64,000 nucleotides of DNA from Paraburkholderia eburnea (lineage in GTDB: Bacteria > Pseudomonadota > Gammaproteobacteria > Burkholderiales > Burkholderiaceae). Of the stretch, positions 44,817 to 54,726 are shown piece after piece. A program made the translations under genes and the position numbers. The notes under the pieces were generated by a model. It made no database searches and had not been told where the DNA came from. It saw only the letters and a list, made by a program, of their open reading frames with translations. The first letter of the stretch is position 1. Each line of letters opens with the position of its first letter. The stretch is from the NCBI RefSeq assembly GCF_002917095.1, contig NZ_PQGA01000003.1, forward strand, positions 62,001 through 126,000. The letters run 5' to 3'.

Positions 44817-45650
44817 ATGTCCGAAACGAAAGCCAAGACGAAGAAGGCATCGAAAGCCGAAGTGCCGCAGCCTGATGAGAAGCTCAGCGACAAGGCTTAC
44901 GAAAAAACGCTGCGCCACCTGCACGAGGAACTCGTGAAAATGCAGGAATGGGTGGTAAAGAGCGGCGCGAAGGTCTGCGTCCTGTTCGAGGGCCGCGACG
45001 GCGCCGGCAAGGGCGGCACCATCAAGGCGATCACGGAGCGCGTGAGTCCGCGCGTGTTCCGCGTCGTCACCACGCCCGCTCCCACCGAGCGGGAAAAGAG
45101 CCAGATGTATTTTCAGCGCTATCTGCCGCATCTGCCGGCGGCGGGCGAGATCGTGATCTTCGATCGCAGCTGGTACAACCGCGCGGGCGTCGAGCGCGTA
45201 ATGGGGTTTTGCACGCCCGAACAGGCGCAGGAATTCCTGCTCTCGGTGCCGCTGATCGAGCGCGCCATCGTGCACTCGGGGATCATTCTGCTGAAGTACT
45301 GGCTCGACGTCAGCCCCGAGGAGCAGACGCGCCGGCTGGAGGCGCGCATCACCGACGAACGCAAGATCTGGAAGCTTTCCCCCATGGATCTGGAGTCCTA
45401 CCATCGCTGGTACGACTACTCGCGCGCCCGCGACGAGATGTTCGAAAAAACCGATACGACTTTCGCGCCCTGGTTCGTCCTGCACTCGGACGACAAGAAG
45501 CGCGCGCGCCTGAACATCATTGCCCACCTGCTGAGCAAGGTGCCCTATGACGAAGTCCCGCGCGAGAAGGTCAAGCTGCCGCGCCGCCAGAACGCCGACG
45601 GCTATCAGGAGCCGGACTACGCCTACCATCGCGTGCCGCTGGTGTACTGA
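44817..45650 (+). CDS. ppk2: Polyphosphate kinase 2
   Basis: PPK2 uses polyphosphate to phosphorylate nucleoside mono- or diphosphates. The 277-residue protein is a single P-loop kinase domain: Walker A in FEGRDGAGKGGTIKA near residue 56, the lid helix TEREKSQMYFQRYL near 90, Walker B in IVIFDRSWYNRAGVERVMGF near 112, and KYWLDVSPEEQTRRLEAR near 162. The first 30 residues are a Lys-rich tail with no domain. I chose the ATG at 44817; two upstream in-frame ATGs would add 3 or 5 residues. Confidence 0.93.
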   Translation: MSETKAKTKKASKAEVPQPDEKLSDKAYEKTLRHLHEELVKMQEWVVKSGAKVCVLFEGRDGAGKGGTIKAITERVSPRVFRVVTTPAPTEREKSQMYFQRYLPHLPAAGEIVIFDRSWYNRAGVERVMGFCTPEQAQEFLLSVPLIERAIVHSGIILLKYWLDVSPEEQTRRLEARITDERKIWKLSPMDLESYHRWYDYSRARDEMFEKTDTTFAPWFVLHSDDKKRARLNIIAHLLSKVPYDEVPREKVKLPRRQNADGYQEPDYAYHRVPLVY

Positions 45651-45652
45651 AG

Positions 45653-46675
45653 CTACTTCGCTCGCGCGGGGTTGGCCTGCGCGACCGAGGCGCGCATCGT
45701 CACGCTTACGTCGAAGCGGCGCTCTATTTCCCAGTCCGCGCCGTAGCACTGATTGATGAGCCAGCGCACGGCATTGCGTGTGAGCTCCGCCGTCGGGATA
45801 TGGACCGAGGTGAGCGCGGGCGCCATATAGGCCGCCGAATAATCATCGTCATAGCCGATCACGGATACGTCGCGCGGCACCGAAATCCCCGCGTGCTGCA
45901 ACCGCGCGAGCGCCGACATCGCCATCGTGTCGTTGGCGCAGAACAGGCCCGTGAAGCGCCGCTTCGTATCGAGCAGCCTGCCCGCCGCCGCGTAGCCGCC
46001 TTCGGGCGAGAAGTCCGACATGACGAGCGGCACCTGTTCACGCGCAATGCCGTGACGCTCCAGCTCGGCGAAAAAACCATCGAGACGCGCCTGGTTGTCC
46101 GAAGAACTGGCGGTGCCGCCGATTGCCGCGATGTCCCGGTGGCCGTGCTCGATGAGCGTGCGCGCGGCCAGTTCGCCGCCGTGGAAGTGGTCGGCGCAGA
46201 AGGAGGCTTCGGGCATCTGGTCGAACGCACGGTTCAGGAACGCCATGCGCGGATGCAGTGCGTGCAGCATTCCCAGATCGTCGTCGTGCAGATCGTGGCT
46301 GATGACCACCACGCCGTCGCAATCGCGGCCGATCAGAAAGCGCACCGCCTCGATCGCCTGCTCGCGCGGCGAGGCCTCGCCGCAACCCGTCGCCACCACG
46401 ACGTGACGGCGCACCGCGCGCAGCTCGGTGTCGGTTTCCTTGAGGATCGTGCCGTAGTACGAGCCGAAAAAAGTCGGCACGAAGATGCCGATGATGCCGA
46501 GCGACTGCGTCGCCATGGCCCGGCCGATGGACGAAGGGCGGAACTTCAGTTGCTCGATCGCGGCCTGTACGCGCGCGGCCGCGTCGGCCGATACCGGCCC
46601 CTTGCCCGAGATCGCCCGCGAGGCCGTGGACAGGCCCACGCCGGCGAGAGTTGCCACGTCTTTCAGGGTTGCCAC
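45653..46675 (-). CDS. LacI-family transcriptional regulator of the beta-glucoside locus
   Basis: The 340-residue protein has a LacI-type helix-turn-helix at its N-terminus (VATLKDVATLAGVGLSTASR) with the hinge KFRPSSIGRAMAT. The periplasmic-binding-like domain follows from about residue 60. The start is a GTG at 46675, preceded by a GGGAAGA sequence. It ends the ABC-transporter operon on the minus strand, only 76 bases after the ATPase stop codon. It probably represses this operon and binds the palindrome near 52.68 kb; a glucoside or a breakdown product would be the inducer. Confidence 0.9.
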   Translation of the reverse strand: MATLKDVATLAGVGLSTASRAISGKGPVSADAAARVQAAIEQLKFRPSSIGRAMATQSLGIIGIFVPTFFGSYYGTILKETDTELRAVRRHVVVATGCGEASPREQAIEAVRFLIGRDCDGVVVISHDLHDDDLGMLHALHPRMAFLNRAFDQMPEASFCADHFHGGELAARTLIEHGHRDIAAIGGTASSSDNQARLDGFFAELERHGIAREQVPLVMSDFSPEGGYAAAGRLLDTKRRFTGLFCANDTMAMSALARLQHAGISVPRDVSVIGYDDDYSAAYMAPALTSVHIPTAELTRNAVRWLINQCYGADWEIERRFDVSVTMRASVAQANPARAK

Positions 46676-46751
46676 GTCTCGTTCTTCCCTTGGTCTTTGG
46701 TCGGGTTTTTTGTTGGTTTTCTGGTCGTATCGGGGGCGCTTTTGCCGTGCG

Positions 46752-47837
<1,086 letters not shown>

Positions 47838-47873
47838 CGTTCGTCTCTCGTTAAGCCTTCTTTGCCCTGCTCT

Positions 47874-48809
47874 TTACCCTTTCACCGCGCCCGACGCGAT
47901 GCCGCGCACGAACCAGCGTCCCGACACGAAATAAATCGCGAGCGGCACGAGCGAAGTAAGGATCGTCGCGGCCATGTTGACGTTGTAGAGCCGCTCGCCG
48001 GTGGTGGTGTTGATGATGTTGTTGAGCTGCACGGTCATCGGCAGGTTGCGCGTGCCCGCGAACACGAGGCCCAGGATGTAGTCGTTCCAGATGCCCGTGA
48101 CCTGCATGATGATGGCGACGACGATGATGGGCACCGACATCGGCAGCATCAACTGCGCGAAGATGCGCCAGAAGCCGCCGCCGTCGATGCGCGCCGCCTT
48201 GAACAGCTCCTGCGGCAGCGACGCATAGTAGTTGCGGAACAAGAGCGTCATCACCGGCATGCCGAAGATCGTGTGGATCACCACGATGCCCGGTAGCGAG
48301 CTGAACAGATGCACGGTCGCCAGCACGCGCACGAGCGGGTACACCATCACCTGCACGGGAATGAACGCGCCCGCGAGCAGCACGGCGAACAGCACGCCCG
48401 CGCCGCGTGGCTTCCAGAACGAGAGCGCATAGCCGTTCACCGCGCCCACGGCGATCGAGATGATCGTGCTCGGCACGACGATGCGCACGGAGTTCCAGAA
48501 GCCCACGCGGATGCCCGCGCATTCAAGCCCCGTGCACGCCGACGCCCACGCGTCCTGCCATGGCGCCAGCGTGAAGTGACGCGGCAGCGCGAGCAGATGA
48601 CCGAGGCGGATTTCCTCCATCGGCTTGACCGAGGTGACGAGCATGACGTAGAGCGGCAGCAGGAAGAACAGCGCGGCAATAATCAGGAATCCATAGATAC
48701 CGAGGCGCGCGGGGGTGAAGCGGCTGCGTTTGGGTCTTCCCTTCGCGCCAGGCGCATGGCGCGCCACGCGCGGAATGGCGCCGGAAGTATCGGTCAATGG
48801 CGCGCTCAT
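47874..48809 (-). CDS. Sugar ABC transporter permease (MalG type)
   Basis: The 311-residue protein has six predicted membrane segments and the EAA loop region PQELFKAARIDGGGFWRIF near residue 205 that contacts the ATPase. A basic N-terminal tail of about 35 residues precedes the first membrane segment. Its start overlaps the stop of the upstream permease by four bases, so the two are translationally coupled. Confidence 0.93.
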   Translation of the reverse strand: MSAPLTDTSGAIPRVARHAPGAKGRPKRSRFTPARLGIYGFLIIAALFFLLPLYVMLVTSVKPMEEIRLGHLLALPRHFTLAPWQDAWASACTGLECAGIRVGFWNSVRIVVPSTIISIAVGAVNGYALSFWKPRGAGVLFAVLLAGAFIPVQVMVYPLVRVLATVHLFSSLPGIVVIHTIFGMPVMTLLFRNYYASLPQELFKAARIDGGGFWRIFAQLMLPMSVPIIVVAIIMQVTGIWNDYILGLVFAGTRNLPMTVQLNNIINTTTGERLYNVNMAATILTSLVPLAIYFVSGRWFVRGIASGAVKG

Positions 48810-49753
48810 GCTCGTTCTCCTTTGGCCGCCATGCGGCTTCTCGCGTACAGCACGGGCGCGAGGATCGCGAGCACCGTGGCGAGCAGCACGATCGATGCAG
48901 CCGACGCCAGACCGATGTTCGCGCGATTGAACAGGTAGTCCATGATGAACTTGCCGGGCACTTCGCTCGCTGTGCCGGGGCCGCCCTGGGTCATCGCCAC
49001 GACGGCGTCGTAAAGCTTCACGACCATCACGAAGAGCAGCACGAACGCCGTGGACATCGAGGTCTTGAGCATCGGCACGACAATGCTTGCGTACACGCGC
49101 CAGCGCGGAATCCCGTCCAGACGCGCGGCCTTCCAGATTTCGTCGTCGATGCCGCGCAGGCCCGCGAGCAGCAGCGCCATCACAAGGCCCGAGGCCTGCC
49201 ACACGGTCGCGATCACGAGCGTATAGATCGCAAAGCGCTGCGAGACGATCCAGTCGAACTGCGCGTGCTCGAAGCCCATTTGCCGCAGCACGGCCTGCAC
49301 GCCCAGCTCCGGATTCAGTATCCATTGCCACACGAGGCCGGTCGCGACGAACGACATCGCATACGGATAGAGGAAGATCGTGCGCAGCGCGCCTTCGGCG
49401 GCCACGCGCTGGTCGATGAAGATCGCGAGCAGCAGCCCGATCACGAGACAGGCGACGATGAAGCAGACGCCGTAGATCGCGAGGTTCTGCAGCGATACCA
49501 TCCAGCGTTCGGTGTTGAACAGGCGCACGTACTGCGTCACGCCCGCGAACGTGTTCGACGGCAGCGAGCGCGAATAGCTCATCGACACGCGCGCGGTCCA
49601 CAGCATCGTGCCCAGATAGGCGAACACGACCGTCACCGCCATGGGCAGCAGCGCGATCCACGCGGCGAGCGAGACGCGCCGCCGCATGGGGCGCGCTGCA
49701 CGCGCCTGCCGTTTCGTCCGCTGTTTGGCTTCGTCCAGCTTGAGCGCGTACAT
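48806..49753 (-). CDS. Sugar ABC transporter permease (MalF type)
   Basis: The 315-residue protein has six predicted membrane segments with the EAA loop in DDEIWKAARLDGIPRWRVYA near residue 200. Together with the MalG-type partner it forms the transmembrane channel. The gene starts six bases after the binding-protein stop and overlaps the next permease by four. Confidence 0.93.
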   Translation of the reverse strand: MYALKLDEAKQRTKRQARAARPMRRRVSLAAWIALLPMAVTVVFAYLGTMLWTARVSMSYSRSLPSNTFAGVTQYVRLFNTERWMVSLQNLAIYGVCFIVACLVIGLLLAIFIDQRVAAEGALRTIFLYPYAMSFVATGLVWQWILNPELGVQAVLRQMGFEHAQFDWIVSQRFAIYTLVIATVWQASGLVMALLLAGLRGIDDEIWKAARLDGIPRWRVYASIVVPMLKTSMSTAFVLLFVMVVKLYDAVVAMTQGGPGTASEVPGKFIMDYLFNRANIGLASAASIVLLATVLAILAPVLYARSRMAAKGERA

Positions 49754-49759
49754 GGGCCG

Positions 49760-51001
49760 TCAGCTCTTGATCGCCGTGGCGAACGCTTTCTGGGCGTCGT
49801 CAACCGACTGGTTCTTGTTCCAGAAGTTGGTGATGACGTCCTGGAGCGAGCCCTGCACATCGGGCGGAATCAGCATTTCCGGATTCGGCAACTGACGTGT
49901 CTTGTCCTTCATGATGTTCATGCCCTCCTTCGCGCAGACGTCGAAGCCCGCCGTATCCACGTCGAGACGAATCGGAATCGAGCCTTTCTTCTCGCTGAAC
50001 GCGGCTTGCGCCTTCGGCGAGGTCATCACCGATGCGAGCAGTTGCTGCGCCTTGACGGCCTGCGGATTGTCGGTTTTCGGGAACACGAAGGCGTCGCCCG
50101 CGATCATGTACGGCGAGTTCGCGAAACCCGGGAAACAGCCGAAGTCCTTGCCCGCGACCTGCTTCGCGTTGGAGAACTCGCCCTTGGCCCAGTCGCCCAT
50201 GATCTGCATGCCGGCCTTGCCCGAAATCACGAGCGCCGTCGCGTCGTTCCAGTTGCGTCCAGGCGAGCCCGCATCGACGTAGTTGTGCAGGCGCTTGAAG
50301 GTTGCCAGCACGTTCTTGAAGGCGGGCGAATTGACGGCGTTGGCGTCGCGGTCGCGATAGACCTTCATATAGAGATTGCGGTCCATGTCGGCGAAGATCG
50401 CGTCGAAGGTGATCTTCTCCTGCCACGCCTGGCCACCGAGCGCGAGCGGAATCACGCCCGCCGCCTTGAGCTTGTCGAGATCGGCGAACAGTTCGTCCAT
50501 GCTCTTCGGCTCGGCGGCGATGCCCGCTTTTGCGAACACCGGCTTCGAGTAGAAGAACCAGTCCTGCATGTGGATATCGACGGGCGCGGCGTAGAAGTGC
50601 CCGTTGACCTTGATCTGGTTGAGCACCGATTCAGGCAGGATGCCGTTCCAGTTTTCCTTCGCGGCGACGGCATCGACATTATTCAGGAGTCCCTGGTCGA
50701 TGAGGTCGTGAAACTGCTTCGAGGTGTTGAACTGCGCCGCGGTGGGCGGATCGCCGCCGACGATGCGGTTGATCGCCGTGGCGCGCGCCTGGTCGGCGCC
50801 CGCGACTGCGTTGTCGACCCACTGGCCGCCCGCCTGATCGTAGGCTTGCGCGAACTGTTTGATGGCGGCCGATTCGCCGCCCGAGGTCCACCAGTGAATC
50901 ACATTGGCCTTGAGCGGCGCGTCCGCAGCGTGGGCGGCGAGCGCTCCGGCCAATGCCAGCGCGGCGACGATGCCGCGCAGGACAGGTGCATTTTGCTTCA
51001 T
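49760..51001 (-). CDS. Sugar ABC transporter substrate-binding protein
   Basis: This 413-residue periplasmic protein has a Sec signal peptide (about residues 1-25, ending AAHAAD) and the type of fold used for oligosaccharide binding. Typical blocks are VIHWWTSGGESAAIKQFAQA near residue 35, DIHMQDWFFYSKPVFAKAG near 142, and GKAGMQIMGDWAKGEF near 263. The neighbouring GH1 enzyme suggests cellobiose or another beta-glucoside as ligand. GGAGGAGAC precedes the ATG. Confidence 0.93.
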   Translation of the reverse strand: MKQNAPVLRGIVAALALAGALAAHAADAPLKANVIHWWTSGGESAAIKQFAQAYDQAGGQWVDNAVAGADQARATAINRIVGGDPPTAAQFNTSKQFHDLIDQGLLNNVDAVAAKENWNGILPESVLNQIKVNGHFYAAPVDIHMQDWFFYSKPVFAKAGIAAEPKSMDELFADLDKLKAAGVIPLALGGQAWQEKITFDAIFADMDRNLYMKVYRDRDANAVNSPAFKNVLATFKRLHNYVDAGSPGRNWNDATALVISGKAGMQIMGDWAKGEFSNAKQVAGKDFGCFPGFANSPYMIAGDAFVFPKTDNPQAVKAQQLLASVMTSPKAQAAFSEKKGSIPIRLDVDTAGFDVCAKEGMNIMKDKTRQLPNPEMLIPPDVQGSLQDVITNFWNKNQSVDDAQKAFATAIKS

Positions 51002-51191
51002 TACGTCTCCTCCGGTAGTTCCGGCTTTATTTACAGATATATGAAGTCAAACTGTCGCGGTGTTTCGGGTGGCTGTGCGCGCGCGGTCCTGCGGCTTTTA
51101 CTTGCCCTGCCCATTCCCCTGTTGACGCATTCTCGCGGCGCGCAGCCGGTACAGCAATTACGGTTACTACTGTTTGGGTGGTCGTTTTTGC

Positions 51192-52604
51192 TCAACCGCC
51201 ATCGCGAGCGTTGCGCTCGGCGATAAAACGCGCGATCAGCTCGGCACTGCGCTTTTTCGTGCGCTTTTGCGTGTCGTAATCGACATGCACGACGCCGAAG
51301 CGCCGCTCGTAGCCGAACGCCCATTCGAAATTGTCGAGCAGCGACCACACGAAATAACCGCGCACATCGACGCCCTTCTTGATCGCCGCATCGACGGCGG
51401 CCAGATGGCGCTTGAGGAAAGCGATGCGCTGCGCGTCAACGACTTCGCCGTCCTGCACGCTGTCGTCCGACGCCATACCGTTTTCGGTAATGTAGATCGG
51501 CGGCAGATTGTCGTAGGCGTCATGGAAGCCCACCAGCAGGTCGCGCAGGCCGTCCGGATAGACTTCCCAGCCCATCTGGGTGCGCTCGACGCCGGGCAGC
51601 GGCACTTCGGTGTAGCCGTGCGCGCCGTCGCTTTTCACGTTGGTGCGGAAATAGTAGTTGATGCCGAGAAAGTCGAGCGGCGCCGCGATCGTTTCCATAT
51701 CGCCGTCGAGCACGAGCGGCTCGGTGCCCGGCCAGAGTTCGAACAGCTCGGCCGGATATTCGCCCTTGAGCAGCGGGTCGAGAATCCACGCATTGTGCTG
51801 CACTTCGAAGCGGCGCGCGGCGGTGATATCGGCCGGCGTTTGCGAATTGGGCGTGCCGCGCCCGACGTTCGCGACGATACCCTTGGCCGACTTCGCATCG
51901 TTGGCGCGCAGCACCTGGGTCGCAAGGCCATGGCCGAGCAGCAGGTGATGCATGGCCTGGGTCGGATAGCGCGGATTCGAAAGCCCCGGCGCGTGATGGC
52001 CGTTGCCGTAGCCGAGATACGCCGAGCACCACGGCTCGTTGAGCGTCATCCAGGCATCGACGAGACCCGTGAGTTCGCGGCTCATCAGATCGGCGTAGTC
52101 GGCGAAGCGGTATGCCGTATCGCGGTTGAGCCAGCCGCCGCGATCTTCCAGATGCTGCGGCAGATCCCAGTGATAGAGCGTCGCGAAGGTCTGGATGCCC
52201 TGCTCTTTCAGGCGTTCGAGCAGACGCTTGTAGAAAGCGATGCCTTTCGGATTGGGGCGGCCCGACGCGTCCATCACGCGCGGCCAGGCAATCGAGAAGC
52301 GATAGGCCTCGAAATTGAGGTCCTTGAGCAGATCGAGGTCGCCGGACCAGCGATGATAGTGATCGCAGGCCACCGCGCCCGTATCGCCGGCCAGCACCTT
52401 GCCGGGCGTGGCGCTGAAGGTGTCCCAGATCGACGGCAGACGGCCGTCCTCGGTCGCCGCGCCTTCGATCTGGTAGGACGCGGTGGCCGCGCCCAGCAGG
52501 AAATCGCGGCGCCAGAGCGCGGAATCGGGCGACGGCGTGAAAGCGTCGTCGTCGAGAATGGCGTTTGAAGCGGAATGCTGCGAAGCGGCTGAATCGTGTG
52601 TCAC
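51192..52604 (-). CDS. GH1 family beta-glucosidase
   Basis: The 470-residue enzyme hydrolyses beta-linked glucosides. The acid/base glutamate is in MTLNEPWCSAYLGYGNG near residue 187 and the nucleophile glutamate in IYITENGMASD near 372, as in all GH1 enzymes. Other conserved blocks are GAATASYQIEGAATEDGR near 35 and DHYHRWSGDLDLLKDL near 75. There is no signal peptide, so it acts on sugars after import. The start is a GTG at 52604 with AGGAG in front; upstream extensions have no ribosome binding site. A LacI-type operator lies 68 bases upstream. Confidence 0.94.
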   Translation of the reverse strand: MTHDSAASQHSASNAILDDDAFTPSPDSALWRRDFLLGAATASYQIEGAATEDGRLPSIWDTFSATPGKVLAGDTGAVACDHYHRWSGDLDLLKDLNFEAYRFSIAWPRVMDASGRPNPKGIAFYKRLLERLKEQGIQTFATLYHWDLPQHLEDRGGWLNRDTAYRFADYADLMSRELTGLVDAWMTLNEPWCSAYLGYGNGHHAPGLSNPRYPTQAMHHLLLGHGLATQVLRANDAKSAKGIVANVGRGTPNSQTPADITAARRFEVQHNAWILDPLLKGEYPAELFELWPGTEPLVLDGDMETIAAPLDFLGINYYFRTNVKSDGAHGYTEVPLPGVERTQMGWEVYPDGLRDLLVGFHDAYDNLPPIYITENGMASDDSVQDGEVVDAQRIAFLKRHLAAVDAAIKKGVDVRGYFVWSLLDNFEWAFGYERRFGVVHVDYDTQKRTKKRSAELIARFIAERNARDGG

Positions 52605-52671
52605 GAAAGCTCCTGCGCGAGGTCTGACCGGTTGGCGGGTATGGTGGCTATCCGGCCTTCCGGTGGTGAGA

Positions 52672-52687
52672 GTGGAAGCGCTTCCAC
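52672..52687. promoter_or_regulatory. Perfect 16-bp LacI-family operator upstream of the GH1 gene
   Basis: GTGGAAGC-GCTTCCAC is a perfect palindrome with the central CG of LacI/GalR operators. It lies 68-83 bases upstream of the GH1 start, where it could block a promoter. The LacI regulator encoded at the end of the same operon is the natural candidate to bind it. Confidence 0.85.
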
Positions 52688-52773
52688 AGCGCTTGAGGCG
52701 CACGATATCAGCCGCGAAAACTCATGGGCAATCAGGGTTTGTCTGGAGCGTTTTAAGTAGTTTGCGTGTAGGG

Positions 52774-52813
52774 AGAAAACGCACGGTGGCTGGGCGTTTA
52801 GCCACCGTGCGTT
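52774..52813 (-). terminator. Rho-independent terminator after sulP
   Basis: A perfect 14-bp stem (52800-52813 with 52778-52791) has an 8-base loop and is followed on the minus strand by a short T-run. It lies 19 bases past the sulP stop. Confidence 0.85.
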
Positions 52814-52831
52814 GAAATGATGCGCGCTGAA

Positions 52832-54508
52832 TTACGCGTCGGCGTGGGCGTCGAGTTCGGGGTGCACGGCGGCGAGCGCCTCGTGCAAGGTCGTATAGAG
52901 ATTTTCCGCACCCACCACGGGCGTGATGCCGTGGCGATCCATATCCGCGCGCAGATAGCGATTGACGCGCCCGAAAATCACTTTGATGCCGCTATTGCGC
53001 AACGACTCGCATAGTTCGTTGACCGAACGACCTGCCGAATAATCGACATCGGTGATGGCGGCGGCATCGATCACGAGCCAGCGCACCGGCATCGGCGCGC
53101 CGTCGATCAGACAACGGATATCATCGATGAAAAAATGGTCGTTTGCGTAGAAAAGGTCTGCGCCAAAGCGGTAAACGATAAGCCCAGGCGACGTCATCTG
53201 CCCGGCCTGCGCGGGCACCGGCATCCAGCGCCCCTCGTCGTTCGGCATCAGCACCATCGTGTGCGGGCGATAGCTGTGGCGCACATGACGCAGCAAGGAC
53301 AGCGCGATCGCGATGAGAATACCGTTCTCCACGCCGATCACGACCACCGACACGGCCGTGGCCACTGCAAGCCGAAACTCGCCGCGGCTTTCCCCGCGAA
53401 TATCGATCAGTTGTCCGATGTGAACCAGCCCGACGGCGATGGTGAAAACGATCGCGCCCAGCACGCAGCGCGGCAGATACTGCAACCAGTTGCTCAGGAA
53501 CAGCAGCACGATCACCACGACACCCGCGAACACGAGCTGCGCGAACTGGCTGCGCGCGCCCGCCTGCTCGCCCATCGCCGTCTGCGTGGGACTGCCGTTG
53601 ACGACGAAGGCGCCGCTGAATGCGGCTGTCGCGTTCGCGGCCGCGAGACCGAGCAGATTGCGATCCTCGTCGACGCGTTCACCGTATTTTTCCGCGAAGG
53701 CGCGGCTCGTGGCCGCGCTCTGCGCGACGATGATGACGAAGCACGACGCCGCCACCTGCAGCAGGTCGATCATCTGGAACCAGCCGACCGCGGGAAACGC
53801 GAGATGCGGCAGGCCACCCTCGACCGGGCCGGTGATGGCAATGCCGTGGCCCGCGAAATCGAAACGCGCGCTCGCGGCGATGCCGCCCACCACGGCCAGC
53901 AAGGGCACGGGCCAGCCAGGCCGCAAGCGCTTGAAGATCAGAATCGCCGCGACGACGAAAGCGGATATGGCCAGTGTCTGCCAGTGAATCGCGTTGAACT
54001 GCAGCACGATCTGCTTGATCTGCAACACCGTGCGTCGCGAGGTGAACGGAATGCCCAGCATGTCGCCGAGCATTGCCACACCCACCTGCATACCGACGCC
54101 CGTGAGGAAACCCACCAGCACGGTACGCGAGAGAAAGTCCGCGAGAAAGCCCAGCTTGAAGATGCGCGCGAGCAGCAGGATCGCCGCGGTGAGCAGTGCC
54201 GTCATGCCGGCCAGCGCGACATATTCCGCGCTGGAGGGCGATGCCATGGTGGAAAGCTTGCTCGCGAAGATGGTCGCGGTGGCCGAGTCGGCGGCCACCA
54301 CCAGATGACGCGACGCGCCGAACAGCGCAAACGCGATCAGCGGCAGAAAGCCCGTGTAGATGCCCGTCACGGCGGGCATGCCCGCGATGCGCGCGTAGCC
54401 TAGCAATTGCGGGATATTCATCGAGGCGAGCATGACGCCCGCCTTCGCGTCGCGCAGTGCGCCTGGGCGGGTAAGCGGCCGCACGCCCCTGAACAGGTCA
54501 AACGCCAT
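52832..54508 (-). CDS. SulP family anion transporter with STAS domain
   Basis: The 558-residue protein has ten or more membrane segments; the first part carries MNIPQLLGYARIAGMPAVTG, the typical SulP signature near residue 30. A cytoplasmic STAS domain occupies about residues 440-545 (LIVYRFGADLFYANDHFFID, then RWLVIDAAAITDVDYSAG). Sulfate, bicarbonate or C4-dicarboxylate are possible substrates; the sequence does not settle it. AAGGA precedes the ATG at 54508. Confidence 0.92.
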   Translation of the reverse strand: MAFDLFRGVRPLTRPGALRDAKAGVMLASMNIPQLLGYARIAGMPAVTGIYTGFLPLIAFALFGASRHLVVAADSATATIFASKLSTMASPSSAEYVALAGMTALLTAAILLLARIFKLGFLADFLSRTVLVGFLTGVGMQVGVAMLGDMLGIPFTSRRTVLQIKQIVLQFNAIHWQTLAISAFVVAAILIFKRLRPGWPVPLLAVVGGIAASARFDFAGHGIAITGPVEGGLPHLAFPAVGWFQMIDLLQVAASCFVIIVAQSAATSRAFAEKYGERVDEDRNLLGLAAANATAAFSGAFVVNGSPTQTAMGEQAGARSQFAQLVFAGVVVIVLLFLSNWLQYLPRCVLGAIVFTIAVGLVHIGQLIDIRGESRGEFRLAVATAVSVVVIGVENGILIAIALSLLRHVRHSYRPHTMVLMPNDEGRWMPVPAQAGQMTSPGLIVYRFGADLFYANDHFFIDDIRCLIDGAPMPVRWLVIDAAAITDVDYSAGRSVNELCESLRNSGIKVIFGRVNRYLRADMDRHGITPVVGAENLYTTLHEALAAVHPELDAHADA

Positions 54509-54663
54509 GGCCGCGTCCTTTCGATTCTTGCATCCGCATCGACTCCTCTGTGAATCCTTGATGAAATTTCGGCAATCGGAATAGCGTTGTATCTTAGCGC
54601 GCCCCTCCACCGCTGCGTTGCAGTGAAGGCCGGTGAAAGCTCGCATCGGTCTGCGCGCCGACA

Positions 54664-54693
54664 ATAAAAAAGGCCAGCGCGTTGGCTGGCCTT
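54664..54693 (-). terminator. Rho-independent terminator after spoVR
   Basis: A perfect 9-bp stem (54685-54693 with 54670-54678) with a 6-base loop is followed on the minus strand by a T-run. It lies 34 bases past the spoVR stop. Confidence 0.87.
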
Positions 54694-54726
54694 CGATTAC
54701 CGCATCAATCAAGAACGCCTGGTGCG

